Below, one piece after another: positions 8,905 to 17,294 of a DNA stretch of 64,000 bases. This stretch comes from Paenarthrobacter sp. Z7-10 (GTDB lineage Bacteria > Actinomycetota > Actinomycetes > Actinomycetales > Micrococcaceae). The notes below the pieces were generated by a model. The model was given only the letters and a program-made list of their open reading frames with translations. It was not told the DNA's origin and searched no databases. Within the stretch, counting starts at the first letter, position 1. Every line of letters starts with the position of its first letter. The position numbers and the translations under genes were made by a program. The DNA is taken from positions 17,731 through 81,730 of the forward strand of contig NZ_JADPVH010000009.1 in the NCBI RefSeq assembly GCF_026932795.1, written 5' to 3'.

Positions 8905-10358
8905 TAGATTCCCTCAACTCTCAGGACAGAACTAACACGGTGAATAACGTCCAGCTCTTTGACGGCACGGACTGTGGCGGCCAGCGAGGCCTCGGAGGCA
9001 CGGTGCGTCACGATCCGCAGCTCGGCGAATCCGGGCTGCGCATCACGGTCGGCGCTGCCCGGCACCGCTGGGCGGTGGATGGTCTGCCGGATGGTTTCAA
9101 TGGACACCTGATGTTCGGCAAAGAGCTGTGCTATCCGCGCCAGCACGCCCGGTTGGTCCGCCACCTCCAGGCCGATGTAATAGCTGGTGGTGACGGCTTC
9201 TATGCCCAAGGCGGGTACGTGACCGGTGGTGGTTTCAGTCCGGCCGGGACCGCCGAGGACCAACCGCCGGGCAGCTGAAACAACATCGCCCAGGACGGCA
9301 GAGGCCGTCGCTGTACCGCCGGCTCCCTGGCCGTAGAACATCAGCTCACCGGCCGACTCCGCCTCAATGAACACGGCGTTGAAGGCTCCGTGGACGGCGG
9401 CCAGCGGATGTTCGCGCGGCAGCAGCGTGGGATGGACCCGGACACTGACCCCCTCCGGTGAACCGGAGCCGGCCAAAGCGCCTGAGACTGCCGGTTCTGT
9501 CTCGGTTGCGGGTGCCGAAGCGCCGGGAATCGGCAGTTTCTCGGCAATGGCCAGCAGCTTGATCACGTAGCCCGCCTCCTTGGCCGCGGCCACATCTGCG
9601 GCGGAGACCGAGGTGATGCCCTCGTAGTGCACGTTTTCCAGGGCAAAGCGGGTATGGAAGGACAGCGACGCGAGGATGGCTGCCTTGGCCGCGGCGTCGG
9701 CGCCACCAACGTCGGCGCTCGGATCCGCTTCTGCATAACCGAGCCGCTGAGCCTCGGCCAGGGCGTCCTGGAACTGTGCTCCGGTGGAGTCCATCTGGTC
9801 CAGGATGAAGTTTGTGGTGCCGTTGACTATGCCCAGCACCCGGCTGATCCGGTCGCCGGCCAAACTGTCGCGGATGGGACGCAGAATCGGTATCGCGCCC
9901 GCCACCGCCGCCTCATAGGACAGCTGGACGCCGGCGGCGTCCGCCTTTTCGTACAGGGTCGGACCGTCCGCCGCCAACAGAGCCTTGTTGCCGGTGACAA
10001 CGCATGCACCATGCTCAATGGCTGTGAGGATCAGCGTCCGCGCCGGTTCGATGCCGCCCATCAGCTCAATGACGATATCCGCCTCCCGGACTAGTGCGGC
10101 GGCGTCGGTGGTGAACAGCTCCCGGGGCAGCTGCGCATCCCGCGGCGCTTCCAGGTCGCGCACCGCGATTCCCGTCAATGCCAGTGTGGCACCGGTCCGG
10201 GCCGCCAGCGCCGGGGCGTCCTGCAGCAGGATGCGGGCAACCTGCGAGCCCACGTTCCCGCAGCCGAGCAGGGCAACCTTGAGGGTTTTTCCTTTCGGTG
10301 CCCGAGGGTGGCCGGTTTCCTGCACCCTGGTAACCAGGGAAATATTCTGCTCCGTCAA
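8904..10358 (-). CDS. hom: Homoserine dehydrogenase with ACT domain
   Basis: A 484-residue NAD(P)H-dependent enzyme reducing aspartate semialdehyde to homoserine. The Rossmann motif [17 protein letters not shown] (about residues 28-44) is followed by the catalytic-domain signature [18 protein letters not shown]-terminal ACT domain (about residues 395-484) is the usual site of threonine feedback. An Ala/Ser/Pro-rich insert ([19 protein letters not shown] and the next residues) interrupts the catalytic domain after AIAEK. The start appears to be TTG at 10356-10358; the start of the true protein between here and residue 25 is uncertain. Four bases separate it from lysA. Confidence 0.93.
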   Translation of the reverse strand: MTEQNISLVTRVQETGHPRAPKGKTLKVALLGCGNVGSQVARILLQDAPALAARTGATLALTGIAVRDLEAPRDAQLPRELFTTDAAALVREADIVIELMGGIEPARTLILTAIEHGACVVTGNKALLAADGPTLYEKADAAGVQLSYEAAVAGAIPILRPIRDSLAGDRISRVLGIVNGTTNFILDQMDSTGAQFQDALAEAQRLGYAEADPSADVGGADAAAKAAILASLSFHTRFALENVHYEGITSVSAADVAAAKEAGYVIKLLAIAEKLPIPGASAPATETEPAVSGALAGSGSPEGVSVRVHPTLLPREHPLAAVHGAFNAVFIEAESAGELMFYGQGAGGTATASAVLGDVVSAARRLVLGGPGRTETTTGHVPALGIEAVTTSYYIGLEVADQPGVLARIAQLFAEHQVSIETIRQTIHRPAVPGSADRDAQPGFAELRIVTHRASEASLAATVRAVKELDVIHRVSSVLRVEGI

Positions 10359-10362
10359 GGTT

Positions 10363-11811
10363 TCAAGCCCCTAAATCGCGTGCCAGCAAGTCATCTTCGG
10401 TTTCGCCCCGCACCATCAGGCGGGCTGCCCCGTCCCGAACGGCGACGACCGGCGGCCGCGGCACATAGTTGTAGTTGCTGGCCAGTGCCCAGCAGTACGC
10501 TCCGGTCCCGGGAACCGCAAGCAGATCCCCTGCCACCACGTCGCCGGGCAGATATACATCTCTAACAACAATGTCCCCGCTCTCGCAATGTTTGCCGACC
10601 ACGCGGGAGAGCGCCGGCGCCGCGGCGGAGGCCCGGCCTGCCAGCACGGCCGAATAATCCGCGTCGTAGAGCACCGGCCGCGCGTTGTCGCTCATGCCGC
10701 CATCCACCGACACATAGCGGCGCGGGCGCGTAACCTGCCCGCCCTCAAGCTCGACGTTGACCGTCTTCAGAGTGCCGACTTCGTACAGTGTGAAGGTGGT
10801 GCTGCCCACGATCGCCCGGCCGGGTTCGATCGAGATCCGCGGCGCGGCGAGGTCCAGCCGCTGGCAGGTGGCCCGGACGACGGCGGCCATCGCGTTGGCG
10901 ATGTCGGCCGCCGGACGCGGCGTGTCCGCCGCGGTATAGGCGATGCCGTAGCCGCCGCCCAAATCCAGCTCCGGCAGCAGCAGAGCATATTTGCGCTGCA
11001 TGGCATCCAAAAAGGTCAACAGCCGCTCGGCGGCAAGTTCAAAGCCCTCGGGTTCGAAGATCTGCGAGCCGATGTGACAGTGCAATCCCAGCAGGTCGAT
11101 GCTGGCGTAGCCCGCCGCGGTGGCGACGGCCTGCTCGGCCGCGCTGACGCCGTCGTCCGCGCTCATCGACAGGCCAAACTTCTGGTCCTCGTGCGCGGTG
11201 GCGATGAATTCGTGCGTATGCGCGTGCACACCCGGGGTGAGGCGCAGCAGCACCCGGGCACGCTCGCCCCGGCCGGCGGCGATGGCCGCCACCCGGTCCA
11301 GTTCGGCCAGGCTGTCCACCACAATCCGGCCCAGCTTCATCTCCAGTGCCCGGTTGATTTCCGCGTCCGACTTGTTGTTACCGTGCAGCCCCAGCCTGTC
11401 CCCGTCCAGCCCCGCGCGGGCGGCCACGGCCAGCTCGCCGCCGGAGCAGGTGTCCAGCCGCAGGCCCTCACTGTCCACCCAGCGGGCGATCTCGGTGCAC
11501 AGAAACGATTTGCCCGCGTAATCGACGTCAACGCCACCGCAGATATCGGCGAAGGCGGCATCGAAGGCGTCCTTGAAATCCCTCGCGCGGGTCCTGAAGT
11601 CCGCCTCGGAGACCACATACAAGGGACTGCCGAACCGTGCCTTCAACTCGCTGACGGACACCCCAGCGACGGTGAGCTGACCGCCTTCGCCGCGTTCGAC
11701 GTCGTGCGCCCACAGCTTTGGCGTGAGCTCGTTGGCGTTGGTGGGGTACGCCAGCCAGTCGGGCGCCAGCTCGGATCCGCCGGTCTCCCGGACACCTGCC
11801 TGCTCCGTCAC
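10363..11811 (-). CDS. lysA: Diaminopimelate decarboxylase
   Basis: A 482-residue PLP-dependent fold-type III decarboxylase that turns meso-diaminopimelate into lysine. Motifs: the PLP-lysine region VDYAGKSFLC, GLHCHIGSQIFEP, the phosphate-binding GGGYGIAYT, EPGRAIVGS and the C-terminal active-site Cys in KHCESGDIVVRD. GTG start 2 bases after the argS stop, and hom follows after 4 bases. The order argS-lysA-hom-thrCB links lysine and threonine branches of the aspartate pathway in one operon. Confidence 0.95.
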   Translation of the reverse strand: MTEQAGVRETGGSELAPDWLAYPTNANELTPKLWAHDVERGEGGQLTVAGVSVSELKARFGSPLYVVSEADFRTRARDFKDAFDAAFADICGGVDVDYAGKSFLCTEIARWVDSEGLRLDTCSGGELAVAARAGLDGDRLGLHGNNKSDAEINRALEMKLGRIVVDSLAELDRVAAIAAGRGERARVLLRLTPGVHAHTHEFIATAHEDQKFGLSMSADDGVSAAEQAVATAAGYASIDLLGLHCHIGSQIFEPEGFELAAERLLTFLDAMQRKYALLLPELDLGGGYGIAYTAADTPRPAADIANAMAAVVRATCQRLDLAAPRISIEPGRAIVGSTTFTLYEVGTLKTVNVELEGGQVTRPRRYVSVDGGMSDNARPVLYDADYSAVLAGRASAAAPALSRVVGKHCESGDIVVRDVYLPGDVVAGDLLAVPGTGAYCWALASNYNYVPRPPVVAVRDGAARLMVRGETEDDLLARDLGA

Positions 11812-11813
11812 TG

Positions 11814-13472
11814 CTACATCCGATCCGGCGCCGAGACGCCCAGCAGACCCAGGCCATTGGCGAGGACCTGGCCGACGGCGTCATTGAGCCACAAGCGGGT
11901 GCGGTTCAGGTCGGTAATCTCCTCGTCTCCGACCGGAGCGACCCGGCAGGCGTCATACCAACGGTGATAGGCGCCGGCAATAACCTCCAGGTGCCGGGCC
12001 ACCCGGTGCGGTTCACGGAATTGCGCCGACTGCGCCAGCACGCCGGGATACTGGCCCAGCACCGCCAGCAGCTCGGACTCGGTGGGATGGTTCAGCGCGC
12101 CGGCGTCAAAGCCGCTGCGGTCCACACCGGCGGCCGCGGCGTTGCGCGCCACCGCGGCGGTGCGTGCATGCGCGTATTGGACGTAGAAGACCGGATTTTC
12201 ATTGGACCGCTTGGTCAGTACATCCAGATCGATGTCGATGTTGGAATCGGAGGAAAAGCGCGCAAGCGAGTAGCGGGCGGCATCGGTGCCGACAATGTCC
12301 ACCAGGTCCTCCAGCGTCACAACGTTGCCGGCCCGTTTGGACATCCGCAGCGGCGCACCGTCCTTGAGCAGGTTCACCATCTGCCCGATCATGACCTCGA
12401 TGGTGTCCGGGTCATCGCCCAACGCCGCGGCAGCCGCCTTCAGCCGCGCCACGTAACCGTGGTGGTCAGCGCCGAGCATGATGATGTTCAGGTCAAAACC
12501 GCGGGCGCGCTTATTAGCGAAATATCCGATGTCGCCGGCAATGTAGGCGGCGTTGCCGTCGGATTTGATCACCACCCGGTCCTTGTCGTCGCCGTAGTCG
12601 GTGGACTTAAGCCACCAGGCGCCGTCGTGGAAGTACAGGTTGTCGGATTTCTTGAGCTGTTCCAGCAGCGCCTCCACCGCGCCGTCCTGGTGCAGGGAAT
12701 CCTCGTGGAAAAAGACATCGAAGCTGACGCCGAAGTTGTGCAGGGATTCCTTGATGTCACCGAACATCAGGTCCACCCCAACGGCCCGGAAGCGTTCCTG
12801 CGCTTCGGCTTCGGCAAGGTCCAAAATGGCCGGCTCAACGGCCAGCACCCGGTCCTTGATGTCCTCGATGTAGACTCCGCCGTAGCCGTCCTCCGGAGCC
12901 GGCAGGCCCATGGCGCTGGCCAGCAGCGAACGGGCAAACCGGTCAATCTGGTTTCCGTGGTCGTTGAAGTAGTATTCCCGGGTCACGTCGCCGCCCTGGG
13001 ATTGGAAAATCCGGGCCAGTGAATCGCCGACGGCCGCCCACCGCGTTCCACCCAGGTGAATGGGGCCGGTGGGATTGGCGGAGACGAATTCCAGGTTGAT
13101 CTTCCGGCCCGCCATCGAGTCGTTGGTCCCGAATGCAACCCCGGCCTGCACAATTACCTGGGCGAGTCCGCCGGCGGCGGAGGCATCAAGGGTGATGTTG
13201 AGGAATCCCGGTCCGGCGATGTCAACTTTGGCCACGCCCGCAATGCCGGCAAGCCGGCTGCTGAGTGCTTCAGCAATTTTGCGCGGTGGCAGGCCGGCGG
13301 GCTTGGCCAGCTGCAGCGCAATGCTGGTGGCCCAATCACCATGGTCGCGGCTTTTCGGCCGGTCAACCCGGAGTTGACGCGGAACAGCCTCGGCGGGAAC
13401 ACTCAGCTCACCGGAGGCGATGGCGTCCTGGAGGCAGGTGGCAATGGCGGCAGAAAGCTCTTCGGGAGTCAC
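11814..13472 (-). CDS. argS: Arginyl-tRNA synthetase
   Basis: A 552-residue class I synthetase charging tRNA-Arg. The HIGH-type signature appears as ANPTGPIHLGGTRWAAVG (about residues 129-146), with the class I degenerate lysine-signature MSKRAGN further on (LRMSKRAGNVVTLED). An N-terminal additional domain and a C-terminal anticodon-binding helical domain (YHRWYDACRV region) fit the family. GTG start preceded closely by AGGGA. It is the first gene of the lysine/threonine operon; no attenuator was recognised upstream. Confidence 0.96.
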   Translation of the reverse strand: MTPEELSAAIATCLQDAIASGELSVPAEAVPRQLRVDRPKSRDHGDWATSIALQLAKPAGLPPRKIAEALSSRLAGIAGVAKVDIAGPGFLNITLDASAAGGLAQVIVQAGVAFGTNDSMAGRKINLEFVSANPTGPIHLGGTRWAAVGDSLARIFQSQGGDVTREYYFNDHGNQIDRFARSLLASAMGLPAPEDGYGGVYIEDIKDRVLAVEPAILDLAEAEAQERFRAVGVDLMFGDIKESLHNFGVSFDVFFHEDSLHQDGAVEALLEQLKKSDNLYFHDGAWWLKSTDYGDDKDRVVIKSDGNAAYIAGDIGYFANKRARGFDLNIIMLGADHHGYVARLKAAAAALGDDPDTIEVMIGQMVNLLKDGAPLRMSKRAGNVVTLEDLVDIVGTDAARYSLARFSSDSNIDIDLDVLTKRSNENPVFYVQYAHARTAAVARNAAAAGVDRSGFDAGALNHPTESELLAVLGQYPGVLAQSAQFREPHRVARHLEVIAGAYHRWYDACRVAPVGDEEITDLNRTRLWLNDAVGQVLANGLGLLGVSAPDRM

Positions 13473-13529
13473 TCCCTAAGCATAAGGTGGGCCGCCGGAG
13501 CGCCCCAATCAGGCCGGTTTGTTAGCGTC

Positions 13530-14759
13530 TTACGGCTCTGCCGCCGCGCGTCCCTGTTCGTCTTCGAGGAATCGTGGCCGGCAGACGAAGAACGCCCCGC
13601 TGACCAGCAGAATCAGGGTGGTAAAGAGGAAAAGGAACGGCACAAGCCAGCTGCCGGTGCGTTCGTGCAGGATGCCGAAGAGCAGCGGCCCGGCGCAGGC
13701 TATCGCGTAGCCGGTTCCTTGGCTGAAACCGGAGAGGGCACCGGCGCCCGCCCGGGTCCGGGTGCGCAGATTGATCAGCAGCAGGGCCAGCGGAAAGGTC
13801 CCCGGCCCCATGCCGGCCAGCGATACCCAAAGCCAAGTGGCGGTGGCAGGGCTCAGCAGCAGGCCAAGGTACCCGGCGATGAAGCAGCCAAGGAAGACCA
13901 GGACCATGGGAAACGGATTGGACATTTTCCCGGCAAACAGAGGCACCAGCAGGCTCAGCGGCAGGCCGATCCCGGCAAAAAGCGCCAGCATCGACCCGGC
14001 ATCGGTCCGGCTCAGCCCCGCCTCCGTCAGGATGCCCGGAAGCCAGGCGAACATGGCATACGTGTTCAGCGAAGTGCAGCCGAACATGAAGGTCAGACCA
14101 ACGGCCATCGGCGAGCGCCAGGGATTGATCTTCGCCGCCGGCACAGCTCCGGACACCTGCTGTGCAGCGGCGTGGGCCGCGGGCCGTGGTGCCCGGACGT
14201 TCATCACGGTGGTCAACCAAGGCAGGGCGGCCACGATGTTGACCCCGGCCCACAGTCCGATGGAAAAGCGCCAGCCGGTGGCATCGGCCACCGGCACCGC
14301 CAGTTGGGCCGGCAGTGCAGTGCCGACGCTCAAGACGGTGACATACAGAGCTGTCAGCAGTCCCACGCGGTCGGGGAAGTACTGCTTCACCAGCGGCGGG
14401 AGCAGCACGTTGCCCGCGCCCATCCCGGCCAGCGCAAGCACGGAGTACAGCAGGAACAGCGGCGTGTTCGGTGCAAACGCCCGCAGTACCTGCCCGGCCA
14501 CCGCCACCCCCATCGCCAGCACCGTCAGCCGCTCCAGGCTGGCCCACCGGATCACGTACGGTGTCAGAAATCCGAAGACGGCGAAGGCGGCCGTTGGCAA
14601 CATGCCCAGCAGGCCAATGGTGGAGGCGTCGAAGCTGATGTCGCGGTCAATTGTGGACACCAGCGGAGGCACCACCGTTACGGCCGTGCGCAGCGTCAGC
14701 GCCACCAGCAGGATGCCCGCCAGCACCAGCAGTCGTCCTCGGAATCCTTTAGTTGTCAC
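13530..14759 (-). CDS. MFS transporter, CynX/NimT-type
   Basis: About 409 residues with twelve predicted membrane segments, beginning LLVLAGILLVALTLRTAVT. The start TTKGFRGRLLVL and the pattern ALTLRTAVTVVPPL match the cyanate/nitroimidazole (CynX/NimT) branch of the major facilitator superfamily, which exports or imports small anions or drugs. I chose the GTG at 14757-14759, preceded by AAGG; an upstream GTG at 14817-14819 would add 20 polar residues. The longer frame reaching 15002 would overlap the divergent gene and is rejected. Substrate unknown. Confidence 0.8.
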   Translation of the reverse strand: MTTKGFRGRLLVLAGILLVALTLRTAVTVVPPLVSTIDRDISFDASTIGLLGMLPTAAFAVFGFLTPYVIRWASLERLTVLAMGVAVAGQVLRAFAPNTPLFLLYSVLALAGMGAGNVLLPPLVKQYFPDRVGLLTALYVTVLSVGTALPAQLAVPVADATGWRFSIGLWAGVNIVAALPWLTTVMNVRAPRPAAHAAAQQVSGAVPAAKINPWRSPMAVGLTFMFGCTSLNTYAMFAWLPGILTEAGLSRTDAGSMLALFAGIGLPLSLLVPLFAGKMSNPFPMVLVFLGCFIAGYLGLLLSPATATWLWVSLAGMGPGTFPLALLLINLRTRTRAGAGALSGFSQGTGYAIACAGPLLFGILHERTGSWLVPFLFLFTTLILLVSGAFFVCRPRFLEDEQGRAAAEP

Positions 14760-14973
14760 GCCCTTGAGGTTACCGGTGATCGCCGCCGGGCCTTTTCCGG
14801 GCGCTGTCGGCTTGCTCACAGCTGACGTCCGGCGGGCTCGGAAAATCAACAGATACCGTTGCGGGGGCGCCTTGTTCCTCCGGCGCAGCGGCGGACGGCC
14901 GCGGAGCAGAGCTGCGCGGCGCGGCCTTACAGAGCGGCAAGCAAAACGGAAGGCCCGCGAATTGAAGGCAAAA

Positions 14974-16458
14974 ATGGATACCGCACTGGGCCGGATCAGC
15001 ACATACCGGTTGGTGCTGCTGGTCCTTGCGGCCCTGGTGACCTATTCGCTGCTGCTGGACCTGCTGGGCTGGCTGACCTTCGGGATCCTGGCCATGCTCC
15101 TGACTCTGGCGGTGGCCGTCGGGGTGAGCTGGGGAGCCAGCGCGATTTTCGCTCGTGCCTTCGGGACCCGCCTGCACCCGGAGTCGGCACTGATTACCGG
15201 AGCGCTGCTGTACTTCCTGTTTTGGCCCACGCTGGCCGCCCCGGATCTGGCCGGCATCGCCCTGGCCGCCGCGGTGGCCGCCGGCTCAAAGTTCCTGCTC
15301 GCCGCCCGTGGCCGGCACATCTTCAACCCAGCCGCCATCGGAGCTTTGGTGGCAGGGTTGACCGGGCTGGACATCAGCACCTGGTGGGTGGCCGCGCCCG
15401 CCATGCTGCCCGCCGTCGTCGTCGGCGTTGTGCTGGTGCTGTACCGAACATCGAAGGTGACTTTCGCCGTGCTTTTCCTGGCCGTCAGCACCGCCCTCAT
15501 AGCGCTCCAGCTCAGCGCCGCGGGCATGGCACTGACACCGGCCCTCGCGGCTCCGCTGCTCAACCGGCCCGGCTTGTTCCTGGTCGGGTTCATGCTCACC
15601 GAGCCGCTGACGCTGCCACCGCGGCGCTGGCAGCAGCTGAGCCTGGCCGTCGCCGTCGGCGTGATTTTTGCGCTTCCGTTCAGCGTGGGCCCGCTGTATT
15701 CCTCACCGGAGCTCACCCTGCTGATCGGCAACCTGCTGGCGTTCCTGGCCGGACCGCGGCGCGGACTGCTGCTCACGTTTACGGGTGCGCGCCGGCTCAC
15801 GCCCACCAGCCGCGAGTACGGCTTTGCGCTGGAAAAGCCCGTCCGCTTCCGTGCCGGCCAATTCATGGAATTGTCGATGCCTGCCGCGGGAACGTCGGAT
15901 CCGCGCGGCCACCGGCGCATCTTCAGCCTCACCTCTGACCCGAACGACGGCGGCAATGTCAGTTTTGGCCTGCGGCTCACCGAACCATCGAGCAGCTTCA
16001 AAAAATCCCTCAACCAGCTGCGGCACGGCGACCGGGTTCGGGCCACCGGGATCGGCGGCGACTTCATCCTCCCCTCCACGCCAGAGCCGCTGCTGCTGCT
16101 GGCCGGCGGCGTGGGCATTACGCCCTTCATTAGCCAGCTGCGCAGCCTGCGGAGCGCCGCAACGCCGAGTGACGTGGTGCTGATCTATGCCATCTCCGGA
16201 CCAGCGGAATTCGGCTACCGGCGCGAGCTGACGGAGCTGGGTGCCCGACTGCTGGTGCTCGCGCCGACAAATCCGGGCACGGGTGAATATCTCGGTGCCG
16301 GCCAACCCACCGCCGCCGTGCTGCAGGCCGCTGTTCCGGATCTGGCCGGGCGCCGGATCTACGTTTCCGGGTCACCTGTCTTCGTGGCCGGTGCCAAGGC
16401 TGCCGCCCGGGACGCCGGCGGACGCAGGATCCGCACCGACACCTTCTGGGGATACTGA
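14974..16458 (+). CDS. Membrane NqrB/RnfD-like domain fused to FAD/NAD(P) reductase
   Basis: 494 residues. The first roughly 265 hold eight or more hydrophobic segments, with GRHIFNPAAIGALVAGLTG and PLTLPPRRWQQL, resembling the NqrB/RnfD membrane family of ion-pumping or electron-transfer complexes. The rest is a ferredoxin-NADP reductase-type domain: FAD-binding RAGQFMELSMP and HRRIFSLTSDP, NAD(P)-binding LLLAGGVGITPFISQL, and the terminal aromatic in TFWGY. It therefore likely passes electrons from NAD(P)H through FAD to a membrane acceptor. ATG at 14974 with GAAGG upstream; the frame is open far upstream but that part is antisense to the MFS gene. Partner proteins are absent nearby. Confidence 0.75.
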   Translation: MDTALGRISTYRLVLLVLAALVTYSLLLDLLGWLTFGILAMLLTLAVAVGVSWGASAIFARAFGTRLHPESALITGALLYFLFWPTLAAPDLAGIALAAAVAAGSKFLLAARGRHIFNPAAIGALVAGLTGLDISTWWVAAPAMLPAVVVGVVLVLYRTSKVTFAVLFLAVSTALIALQLSAAGMALTPALAAPLLNRPGLFLVGFMLTEPLTLPPRRWQQLSLAVAVGVIFALPFSVGPLYSSPELTLLIGNLLAFLAGPRRGLLLTFTGARRLTPTSREYGFALEKPVRFRAGQFMELSMPAAGTSDPRGHRRIFSLTSDPNDGGNVSFGLRLTEPSSSFKKSLNQLRHGDRVRATGIGGDFILPSTPEPLLLLAGGVGITPFISQLRSLRSAATPSDVVLIYAISGPAEFGYRRELTELGARLLVLAPTNPGTGEYLGAGQPTAAVLQAAVPDLAGRRIYVSGSPVFVAGAKAAARDAGGRRIRTDTFWGY

Positions 16459-16550
16459 ACCGCTTGGAGGGAACCGAGCCCCGGTTTTCCTTTGCACGGC
16501 CCGCACCTGCTAAGCTCTTTTAGTTCCCAACGGTGGCTATCAGCCATCGG

Positions 16551-16626
16551 GCCCTCGTAGCTCAGGGGATAGAGCGGTTGCCTCCGGAGCAACAGGCCGT
16601 AGGTTCGAATCCTATCGAGGGCACCA
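16551..16626 (+). tRNA. tRNA-Arg (anticodon CCG), CCA encoded
   Basis: The cloverleaf is complete: acceptor arms GCCCTCG (16551-16557) and CGAGGGC (16616-16622), D arm GCTC/GAGC, anticodon stem GTTGC/GCAAC with loop CTCCGGA giving CCG, T arm GTAGG/CCTAT with TTCGAAT, discriminator A and encoded CCA (16624-16626). It reads CGG arginine codons. A strong terminator follows. Confidence 0.96.
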
Positions 16627-16641
16627 CGAAGGAAGCACCGC

Positions 16642-16682
16642 GAAATCCCGCCATGGAACGTACATGGCGGGATTTCCTTTTT
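16642..16682 (+). terminator. Intrinsic terminator after tRNA-Arg
   Basis: A perfect 14-bp stem (GAAATCCCGCCATG at 16642-16655 with CATGGCGGGATTTC at 16663-16676), 7-base loop, then CTTTTTC. It lies 16 bases after the tRNA CCA. Confidence 0.9.
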
Positions 16683-16845
16683 CGGCCACCGCACCTTGGG
16701 CCCCAGCACCGCCGTGTGGTTTCAAGCCAGAAGAGGCGGAGCAAGGGTCCGGCTGTAACGGGCATTGTGATGGGAGCAATCTTGCTCCGGCAGCAGCGAA
16801 CGATGCCAATCCGCCTACTCACCCCGCCAGCACGGCCCGGGTTCT

Positions 16846-17118
16846 TCAGATTCGTCCGGTTCGGCCCGAACCGGACCCCGGGGCTGGATCGGAAAGCAGA
16901 ACCACGGTGACCACCATCATTGCGGCCCCAACCAGTGCCAGCATTACGGGCGTCTGCCAGTCGCGGAATCCGCTGTTAAAGGCACTGTAAATTATTGAGC
17001 CGATGCCAATGACCAGCACCACGATCCCCACCAGGAACGCGGCACCCCCGACCAAGCTCCGGACGATCGGACCGGTGCCGGCGGATTCTCTGTATCGGGT
17101 GTTCCGTGTTTGACCCAT
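16846..17118 (-). CDS. Small two-helix membrane protein, unknown function
   Basis: 90 residues with two clear membrane helices (LVGGAAFLVGIVVLVIGIGSI and PVMLALVGAAMMVVTVVLL), a polar N-terminus MGQTRNTRY and a Gly/Ser-rich C-terminus. I do not recognise the family. The frame extends upstream to 17235, but that part is made of CCAACCAGC-type repeats and enters the palindromic element, so I chose the ATG at 17116-17118. A possible promoter TTGACG-17-TTGGAT ends 6 bases before this ATG, which would give a leaderless transcript. Start moderately uncertain. Confidence 0.5.
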   Translation of the reverse strand: MGQTRNTRYRESAGTGPIVRSLVGGAAFLVGIVVLVIGIGSIIYSAFNSGFRDWQTPVMLALVGAAMMVVTVVLLSDPAPGSGSGRTGRI

Positions 17119-17216
17119 CCGCTCATCCAAGCACTGCGCCATTGTGCCGTCAACCAATCCCAGCCAACCGTCAGCCAATCCAGCCAACCAGCCAACCAGC
17201 ATCGAACCCAGCCAAG

Positions 17217-17270
17217 TAAGTAACAGATAAAGCATTCATAACCGCGAATGAGTGCGTTATCTGTTACTCA
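17217..17270. repeat. 54-bp palindromic element, copy 1
   Basis: Arms AGTAACAGATAAAGCATTCA (17219-17238) and TGAGTGCGTTATCTGTTACT (17249-17268) pair with two mismatches around a 10-base loop. Outer bases TA and CA match the other two copies at 47073 and 51789, as does the total length. This is the most diverged copy. Unlike the others it lies between divergent genes, 25 bases before hrpA, so it is not simply a terminator. Confidence 0.8.
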
Positions 17271-17294
17271 GTTGGGACATAAACTGGGTCCACA

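Noticed and set aside
13762..14973. Upstream extension of the NqrB/reductase frame, 404 more codons
   Set aside because: It is antisense to the MFS exporter; a good ribosome site and ATG occur at 14974.
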